This document shows positions 59,519 through 64,000 of a DNA stretch of 64,000 nucleotides, piece after piece; the first letter of the stretch is position 1; every line of letters starts with the position of its first letter. Position numbers and translations under genes: made by a program. Where the stretch lies: contig NZ_CP188258.1 of NCBI RefSeq assembly GCF_049994905.1, forward strand, positions 2,046,001-2,110,000. The letters run 5' to 3'. The notes beneath the pieces are model-generated. The model ran no database searches. It saw only the letters and a program-made list of their open reading frames with translations, and had not been told where the DNA came from. Source of the DNA: Diaminobutyricibacter sp049994905 (GTDB lineage Bacteria; Actinomycetota; Actinomycetes; Actinomycetales; Microbacteriaceae).

Positions 59519-59889
59519 CTGACGAAACGGATCGCGAGTGGGTAGATGTAGGGCTGCCCGGCGTTCGCCTTCACCGCCGCGATGATGCTGAAGACGATGT
59601 TCACCACCCAGACGGCGAGCAGGATGAGCAGGCCGATACCCACCACGCTCAGGACCCAGCCGACGACGTAGGCGATGGCGAGTGTGATCTGGAAGTTCAG
59701 GGCGGTCGCGGTGTGCTCGCGCACGAACGGCCCGCGGTCCTTGAGGATCAGGTAGCCGATCAGCGCGGGGATGAAGCCGAAGAAGATGCCGCCGATGTGG
59801 ACGAGCGTCGCCCAGAGCCGCTCGTCGGCAGGACTCATCTGCGGCACAGGCTGGTAGGGCTGGGCGGGCGGGGGTGTTGAGTCAGACAT
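59515..59889 (-). CDS. DUF4870 membrane protein (second of pair)
   Basis: 124-residue protein with a short proline-rich N-terminus (PPPAQPYQPVPQMS), then the DUF4870 core with ADERLWATLVHIGGIFFGF, DRGPFVREHTATALNFQ and about four membrane segments. It starts at ATG 59889, sharing one base with the stop of the upstream DUF4870 gene (TGATG), so translation is coupled. Function unknown. The stop overlaps the hemW stop. Confidence 0.85.
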   Translation of the reverse strand: MSDSTPPPAQPYQPVPQMSPADERLWATLVHIGGIFFGFIPALIGYLILKDRGPFVREHTATALNFQITLAIAYVVGWVLSVVGIGLLILLAVWVVNIVFSIIAAVKANAGQPYIYPLAIRFVS

Positions 59890-60440
59890 CACTTGATGAA
59901 TCGGAAGTTGAACGGATACCGGTATGCGCCGCCGCCGTTGACCCGCACGAAGCCGAGGATCGAGAACACAAGGTTCACGATGTACAGGATCCAGGGGATC
60001 AGCAGCGAGAAGACGAACGCGATCGGCCACGCCGGGGTCGCGAACAGGATCGAGCCGAGGATCACGGAGACGAGCCAGACGAGAATCCAGGTGATCTGCC
60101 AGTTCAGGGCTTCTTTCGACTCTTGGCGGGTGAGCGCGCCGCGGTCCTTGAAGACCAGGAAGATGATGAGCGACGGCAGGAACCAGAGGATCCCGCCGAG
60201 GTGCGCGAACGATGCCCACTGCTTGTCTTCGGCGGCGGTGAGCGGTGCGCCCGGCGCGGGCGCCGCATACGGCTGCTGGGGCGGCACGCCGGGCTGCGGT
60301 GGAACGCTCGAGTACGGCTGCTGGGGCGGAACGGCCGAGTACGGCTGCTGCGGGGGGACCGGCTGCTGCGGCGGCACGGGCTGCTGGGGCGGGACGCCGG
60401 ACGCCGCCGGGTCGACGGGCGGCTGGTTGGGGTCGGTCAT
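59889..60440 (-). CDS. DUF4870 membrane protein with PQQP repeats (first of pair)
   Basis: 183-residue paralogue of the downstream gene. The first 80 residues are PPQQP repeats (about seven units with Tyr and Val), then the DUF4870 core LTAAEDKQWASFAHLGGILW, LIIFLVFKDRGALTRQESKE and three to four membrane segments. The repeat-rich N-terminus may face the cytosol and bind partners. Start ATG at 60440 follows an AAAGG site on this strand. The repeat DNA itself is regular enough to misassemble. Confidence 0.85.
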   Translation of the reverse strand: MTDPNQPPVDPAASGVPPQQPVPPQQPVPPQQPYSAVPPQQPYSSVPPQPGVPPQQPYAAPAPGAPLTAAEDKQWASFAHLGGILWFLPSLIIFLVFKDRGALTRQESKEALNWQITWILVWLVSVILGSILFATPAWPIAFVFSLLIPWILYIVNLVFSILGFVRVNGGGAYRYPFNFRFIK

Positions 60441-60592
60441 GATCGGTACCTTTCATTCCACTGGAACTACGGACCTGCTCGGTGGGCGCGTGCACCTCTC
60501 GATGTGATCGATCCGGGCGATCGTGCGAACTCATGCATAAGTTATCGCTGTGAAACTAGCGGGTGCAATGATTCGATGGCGTGTCGAGGCGA

Positions 60593-60624
60593 TATGATTA
60601 GCACTCAAGCTAAACGAGTGCTAA
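60593..60624 (+). promoter_or_regulatory. CIRCE operator with hrcA promoter -10
   Basis: TTAGCACTC (60598–60606), nine bases, GAGTGCTAA (60616–60624): a perfect CIRCE element, the binding site of HrcA. The -10 candidate TATGAT at 60593–60598 shares its last T with CIRCE, so bound HrcA covers the start of transcription. This makes the hrcA operon autoregulated and heat-inducible. Confidence 0.95.
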
Positions 60625-60652
60625 TAGATCGGTGTCAGGAGGCGACGAGAAG

Positions 60653-61675
60653 ATGGTGTCGGATCGGAGCCTCGAGGTTCTCCGCGTGATCGTGCAGGAC
60701 TACGTGGCCTCCCGCGAGCCTGTCGGCTCGAAGAGCATCGTCGAGCGCCACGCTTTCGGTGTGTCGGCGGCGACGATCCGAAACGACATGGCGGCGCTCG
60801 AAGACGAAGAGCTGATCGTCGCGCCGCACACGTCTTCCGGCCGCGTTCCGACCGACAAGGGCTACCGCGTCTTCGTCGACCAGCTCGCCGATCTCAAGCC
60901 GCTCAGCCACGCCCAGCGCCAGGCGATCGAAGTCTTCCTCGGGCAGTCCGTCGACCTCGACGATGTGCTCGCACGTACCGTGCGTCTCCTCTCGCAACTC
61001 ACCCACCAGGTCGCTCTGGTCCAGTATCCGTCGGTCTCCCGTTCCCGCATCCGGCACATCGAGTTCGTCACGCTCGCGCCGCAGCGGCTGCTGAGCGTGC
61101 TGATCACCGACTCGGGTGCGGTCGAGCAGCGTGTCATCGAGGTGCCGCAGGATCTGGACGACCAGCGGATCGCGCAGGTTCGGTCGGCCGTGAACGCCGC
61201 GACCGCAGGGCTCACGCTCGGCGAGGCGGCAGCGCGCCTGCGCACCCTCGCCGAAGATGCGGGGGAGTCGGAGCACGACATGATCACGCCGGTCGCCCGC
61301 ACGCTCGTCGAGCAGATCGAGGCCAACCGCCAGGACAAGCTCCTCATGGCGGGCGCGGCGAATCTCGTGCGCACCGAGCACGACTTCACCGGAAGCATCT
61401 ACCCCGTGCTCGAAGCGATCGAGGAGCAGGTCATCCTGCTTCGTCTGTTCGGCGAGATGGCGACCGACCAGCACGGCGTCTCCGTCTCCATCGGCCGTGA
61501 GAACGCGCCGTTCGGCCTTTCCGAGACGAGTGTGCTGACGAGCGGCTACACGTCGTCGTCCTCCGGGATCGCCCGCCTGGGCGTCCTCGGCCCGACACGC
61601 ATGGACTACTCGAACAACATGGCGGCCGTTCGCGCCGTCGCCCGATACCTCTCCCGGCTGCTCGGCGAGAACTAG
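60653..61675 (+). CDS. hrcA: Heat-inducible transcriptional repressor HrcA
   Basis: Represses class I heat-shock genes by binding CIRCE, with activity dependent on the GroE chaperonin. The 340-residue protein has the winged helix SKSIVERHAFGVSAATIRND, then MAALEDEELIVAPHTSSGRVPTDKGYR, and the GAF-like domain typical of the family (VSVSIGRENAP; YTSSSSGIARLGVLGPTRMDY). ATG 60653 is ten bases after AGGAGG; GTG 60656 is also possible, and the upstream frame start at 60632 lies before that site. dnaJ follows after 26 bases. Confidence 0.95.
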   Translation: MVSDRSLEVLRVIVQDYVASREPVGSKSIVERHAFGVSAATIRNDMAALEDEELIVAPHTSSGRVPTDKGYRVFVDQLADLKPLSHAQRQAIEVFLGQSVDLDDVLARTVRLLSQLTHQVALVQYPSVSRSRIRHIEFVTLAPQRLLSVLITDSGAVEQRVIEVPQDLDDQRIAQVRSAVNAATAGLTLGEAAARLRTLAEDAGESEHDMITPVARTLVEQIEANRQDKLLMAGAANLVRTEHDFTGSIYPVLEAIEEQVILLRLFGEMATDQHGVSVSIGRENAPFGLSETSVLTSGYTSSSSGIARLGVLGPTRMDYSNNMAAVRAVARYLSRLLGEN

Positions 61676-61701
61676 CAATCGACAGTTAAGGAACTGCCTA
61701 C

Positions 61702-62805
61702 GTGGCTGACCACTACGAAGTACTCGGCGTCGACCGCGACGCCACCCCCGACGAGATCAAGAAGGCATACCGCCGTCTGGCCCGTGAACTCCACCCCGAT
61801 GTGAACCCGAGCGCGGAAGCGTCGGAGCGGTTCAAGCTCGTCACCCACGCCTACGATGTGCTGAGCGACCCCCAGCAGCGCGAGCAATACGATCTCGGGC
61901 CACAGGCGGGCTTCCCGGGTGGCGCCGGTTTCGGCAACTTCGGCGACATCTTCGAGACGTTCTTCGGCGGTGGCGGAGGCGGACGCGGCCCAAAGTCCCG
62001 CCGCGAGCGCGGCCAGGATGCGCTGCTGCGCGTCGAGGTCGAACTCGACGAGGTCATCTTCGGCACCCATCGCGACCTCGAGGTGGACACGGCGATCGTC
62101 TGCGAGACCTGCAACGGTTCGTGCTGCCAGCCGGGCACCGCGCCGGTCACCTGCGACATCTGCCACGGAACCGGCAGCATCCAGCGCTCCGTCCGCTCGC
62201 TGCTCGGCAACGTGATGACTTCGAGCCCGTGCGGCACCTGCCGCGGCTTCGGCACGGTCATCGTCACCCCCTGTGTCACCTGCCAGGGCCAGGGCCGGGT
62301 TCGCGCCCGCCGCACCGTACCGGTGGACATCCCTGCCGGGGTCGACACGGGCCTGCGCCTGCAGATGCCGGGAAGCGGAGAGGCCGGCCCCGCCGGCGGC
62401 CCCAACGGCGACCTGTACCTCGAGATCAAGGTGAAGCACCACGACGTCTTCAGCCGCGACGGCGACGACCTGCTCTGCACACTCGAAGTGGCGATGACGG
62501 ATGCGATCCTCGGCACCCACGCGAAGGTCAGGGCTCTCGACGGCGACATCGAGGTCGAACTGAAGGCCGGTGTCCAGAGCGCGGACATCATCACGGTGAA
62601 GGATCGCGGCATCACCCACCTCCGCGGCAGCGGACGCGGTGACCTCCGCGTCGGCATCCAGGTCGTCACCCCGACCAAGCTCGACCACAAGGAGCGGGAG
62701 CTGATCAAGCAGTTCGCGTCGACGCACAAGCAGGAGGCGCCGACCCTGGCGCGGTTCCAGCAGGGGCTCTTCGCGAAGCTGCGCGACCGTTTCCTCAACG
62801 TCTGA
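61702..62805 (+). CDS. dnaJ: Chaperone protein DnaJ
   Basis: Co-chaperone of DnaK. The 367-residue protein has the J domain (LHPDVNPSAEASERFKLVTHAY) with HPD near residue 33, then the Gly/Phe region (GFPGGAGFGNFGDIFETFF). The zinc region has four cysteine pairs: CETCNGSCC, CDICHGTGS, CGTCRGFGT and CVTCQGQGR. In the first pair the usual GxG is GSC, common in the DnaJ2 type of actinobacteria. The C-terminal peptide-binding domains follow. The start GTG follows AAGGAACTGC. It is in the HrcA-controlled operon. Confidence 0.95.
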   Translation: MADHYEVLGVDRDATPDEIKKAYRRLARELHPDVNPSAEASERFKLVTHAYDVLSDPQQREQYDLGPQAGFPGGAGFGNFGDIFETFFGGGGGGRGPKSRRERGQDALLRVEVELDEVIFGTHRDLEVDTAIVCETCNGSCCQPGTAPVTCDICHGTGSIQRSVRSLLGNVMTSSPCGTCRGFGTVIVTPCVTCQGQGRVRARRTVPVDIPAGVDTGLRLQMPGSGEAGPAGGPNGDLYLEIKVKHHDVFSRDGDDLLCTLEVAMTDAILGTHAKVRALDGDIEVELKAGVQSADIITVKDRGITHLRGSGRGDLRVGIQVVTPTKLDHKERELIKQFASTHKQEAPTLARFQQGLFAKLRDRFLNV

Positions 62806-62812
62806 GCAGCCC

Positions 62813-63541
62813 ATGAGTTCCCTCTACCTGCGTGAGGATCTCGTCGCTACGATCGTCGGCCAGCGGCTGTCGATCGTCGGCCCCGAGGCGAAACACGCGG
62901 CGACGGTCAACCGCACGCGGCCGGGCGAGGTGGTGGCGATCGGGAACGGGCGGGGACTGGTGGCGACCGGGCCGGTCGTCGCGGCCACGCCATCCGAACT
63001 GACGATCGAGGTCGAAGCCGTCGAGCACGTGCACCGTCCTTCTCCGCTGCTCACCCTCGCCCAGGCTCTCGCCAAGGGCGATCGCGACGAACTGGCGGTG
63101 CAGGCGTCGACGGAGCTCGGCATCGATGTGGTGATCCCGTGGGCCGCCGAAAGGTCGGTCTCCCGCTGGGACGGACCGAAGGTGGCGAAAGGTCGGGAAC
63201 GCTGGGGCGCGATCGCACGGGAGGCGGCCAAGCAGTCCATCCGGCCGTGGGTACCCGAGGTGGGCGAGCTCCTGACGTCGAAGCAGCTCCCGGGGCTCGC
63301 GGGGGCGGTTCGGATGCTCGTCCTCGAGCCGACCGCTGAGACTCAGCTCACCGCCATCCGTCCCGACGGACGGGACATCGTCGTCGTCGTGGGGCCGGAG
63401 GGGGGTCTCTCCGACGGCGAGCTCACGCGCTTCGGCGACGCCGGGGCCGAGCTGGTGCGGCTCGGCGACACCGTGCTGCGAACGTCGACCGCGGGGCCGG
63501 CGGCGATCGCCGTGCTCAACGCCGCACTGGGGCGCTGGTGA
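62813..63541 (+). CDS. rsmE: 16S rRNA (uracil-1498-N3)-methyltransferase
   Basis: SAM-dependent SPOUT-class enzyme that methylates U1498 of 16S rRNA. The 242-residue product has an N-terminal PUA-like part and the trefoil-knot signature VVGPEGGLSDGEL followed by RLGDTVLRTSTAGPAAIAVLN, which is specific for the family. It begins seven bases after dnaJ and is probably cotranscribed in the heat-shock operon, as in many actinobacteria. Confidence 0.95.
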   Translation: MSSLYLREDLVATIVGQRLSIVGPEAKHAATVNRTRPGEVVAIGNGRGLVATGPVVAATPSELTIEVEAVEHVHRPSPLLTLAQALAKGDRDELAVQASTELGIDVVIPWAAERSVSRWDGPKVAKGRERWGAIAREAAKQSIRPWVPEVGELLTSKQLPGLAGAVRMLVLEPTAETQLTAIRPDGRDIVVVVGPEGGLSDGELTRFGDAGAELVRLGDTVLRTSTAGPAAIAVLNAALGRW

Positions 63542-63567
63542 CCCTCCGATCGCACACGCAGAGCCCT

Positions 63568-63573
63568 TAAGAT
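63568..63573 (+). promoter_or_regulatory. Candidate -10 element for the leaderless HIT gene
   Basis: TAAGAT lies exactly six bases before the ATG at 63580 in the 38-base gap after rsmE. Confidence 0.45.
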
Positions 63574-63579
63574 AGACCT

Positions 63580-63933
63580 ATGGCAACGGACGAGAATTCG
63601 ATCTTCACGCGCATCATCGCGGGCGAGATCCCGGCCGACGTGGTGTTCGACAACGAGCGCATCATCGCGTTCCGTGACATCGCGCCCAAGGCGCCGGTGC
63701 ACCTGCTCGTCGTGCCCAAGACCGAGCTGTACCGAGACGTCGTCGAACTCGCCGCAGGCGACCCCGGGCTCCTCGCCGAGCTCGTCGCCACCGCGAACAC
63801 CCTCGCAGAAGAGCACACCAACGGGGAATTCCGGCTGGTGTTCAACACCGGCGCGAGTGCCGGACAGACGATCTTCCACGTGCACGCACATGTGCTCGGC
63901 GGACAGCTCGAGGAAGGAACCCTTGCCCAGTAG
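63580..63933 (+). CDS. HIT domain protein (histidine triad)
   Basis: 117-residue nucleotide hydrolase or transferase of the Hint type, acting on AMP-linked substrates. The signature HxHxH is FHVHAHVLGG near residues 98–107, and the fold start IFTRIIAGEIPADVVFDNERIIAFRDI is typical (core AGEIPADVVFDNERIIAF). No Shine-Dalgarno sequence is present; a TAAGAT box lies six bases upstream. The start of the PhoH-like gene overlaps its end by 11 bases. The physiological substrate is not known. Confidence 0.93.
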   Translation: MATDENSIFTRIIAGEIPADVVFDNERIIAFRDIAPKAPVHLLVVPKTELYRDVVELAAGDPGLLAELVATANTLAEEHTNGEFRLVFNTGASAGQTIFHVHAHVLGGQLEEGTLAQ

Positions 63934-64000
63934 CGACGTCCCGTCCCCCGAAGGCCAGGCCGAAGCGCGCCTGCACATCGACGGTGTCGCCATGGTGCGC
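63923..64000 (+). CDS. PhoH-like protein, 3' end outside the window
   Basis: The first 26 codons of a gene starting TTG at 63923 with a GAGGAAGGAA site before it, overlapping the HIT stop by 11 bases. The start MPSSDVPSPEGQAEARLH and IDGVAMVR fits the N-terminus of actinobacterial PhoH-family ATPases, which follow the HIT gene in related genomes. The P-loop is outside the window, so the family is inferred from context and the short motif. Confidence 0.6.
   Translation, partial: MPSSDVPSPEGQAEARLHIDGVAMVR

Noticed and set aside
60290..60410. Regular repeats that could be taken for a CRISPR array or VNTR
   Set aside because: They encode PPQQP units in the DUF4870 protein, with no spacers of constant length.
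1..64000. CRISPR arrays, complete insertion sequences, rRNA genes, restriction or toxin-antitoxin genes
   Set aside because: None was recognised on either strand; the only mobile traces are at 10.0–11.0 kb.

Overview
The window looks like a chromosomal segment of a high-GC actinobacterium, most likely family Microbacteriaceae. This is inferred from base composition, GTG and TTG start codons, and two housekeeping blocks whose gene order I recognise from that group: rne–DUF4031–rplU–rpmA–obgE–proB–proA–nadD–rsfS–tRNA-Ala at the left, and leuS–comEA–comEC–holA–rpsT–lepA–hemW–hrcA–dnaJ–rsmE–HIT–phoH at the right. I cannot name a genus or species from sequence alone. The first gene (RNase E/G) and the last gene (PhoH-like) run off the ends of the window.

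Layout. 1–9.8 kb: RNA decay, ribosomal proteins L21 and L27, the Obg GTPase, proline synthesis (ProB, ProA), NAD synthesis (NadD), an unrecognised proline-rich membrane-anchored protein, and RsfS. 9.9–11.1 kb: tRNA-Ala(GGC) with its own promoter and terminator, followed by a scar of broken genes (an excisionase-like HTH gene and a 5'-truncated M15 peptidase gene) with a strong inverted repeat between them. 11–26.3 kb: a carbohydrate and envelope region. It holds a frameshifted GH38 mannosidase-like gene with a LacI-type operator, a GNAT acetyltransferase, an LCP envelope enzyme, a UbiA prenyltransferase, a LacI-regulated alpha-glucosidase with sugar ABC importer genes that lack an ATPase, a GH3 NagZ-like lipoprotein and YceI. 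26.4–34.7 kb: a FUSC exporter-like protein, an AlkZ-like protein, an App1-type phosphatase, a TetR regulator, an OpuC-type compatible-solute ABC importer and a second TetR regulator. 34.8–40.7 kb: the complete cydABDC operon. 40.6–42.9 kb: divergent pabC and pabB for p-aminobenzoate. 43–64 kb: leucyl-tRNA synthetase, DNA uptake genes, DNA polymerase III delta, S20, an epimerase-like protein, a large secreted protein, an amidohydrolase, LepA, a lipoprotein, DUF1990, HemW, two DUF4870 membrane proteins, and the heat-shock operon hrcA–dnaJ–rsmE behind a perfect CIRCE element.

How the parts work together. Several operons are tightly packed, with 1–8 base overlaps: obgE/proB, nadD/proline-rich protein, the sugar permeases, the OpuC genes, cydD/cydC, comEA/comEC and the DUF4870 pair. 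Regulators lie beside likely targets: LacI before the alpha-glucosidase operon, TetR divergent from cydABDC, and HrcA under its own CIRCE. A recurring pattern is a -10 hexamer of the form TANNNT exactly six bases before a start codon. It is seen at ten genes on both strands and predicts leaderless transcripts.

I found no CRISPR array, complete insertion sequence, intact prophage, rRNA gene or recognisable defence island, and no convincing new multi-gene system. The most unusual places are the tRNA-Ala scar (10.0–11.1 kb), the frameshifted GH38 gene, and the 289-base comEC/holA overlap.
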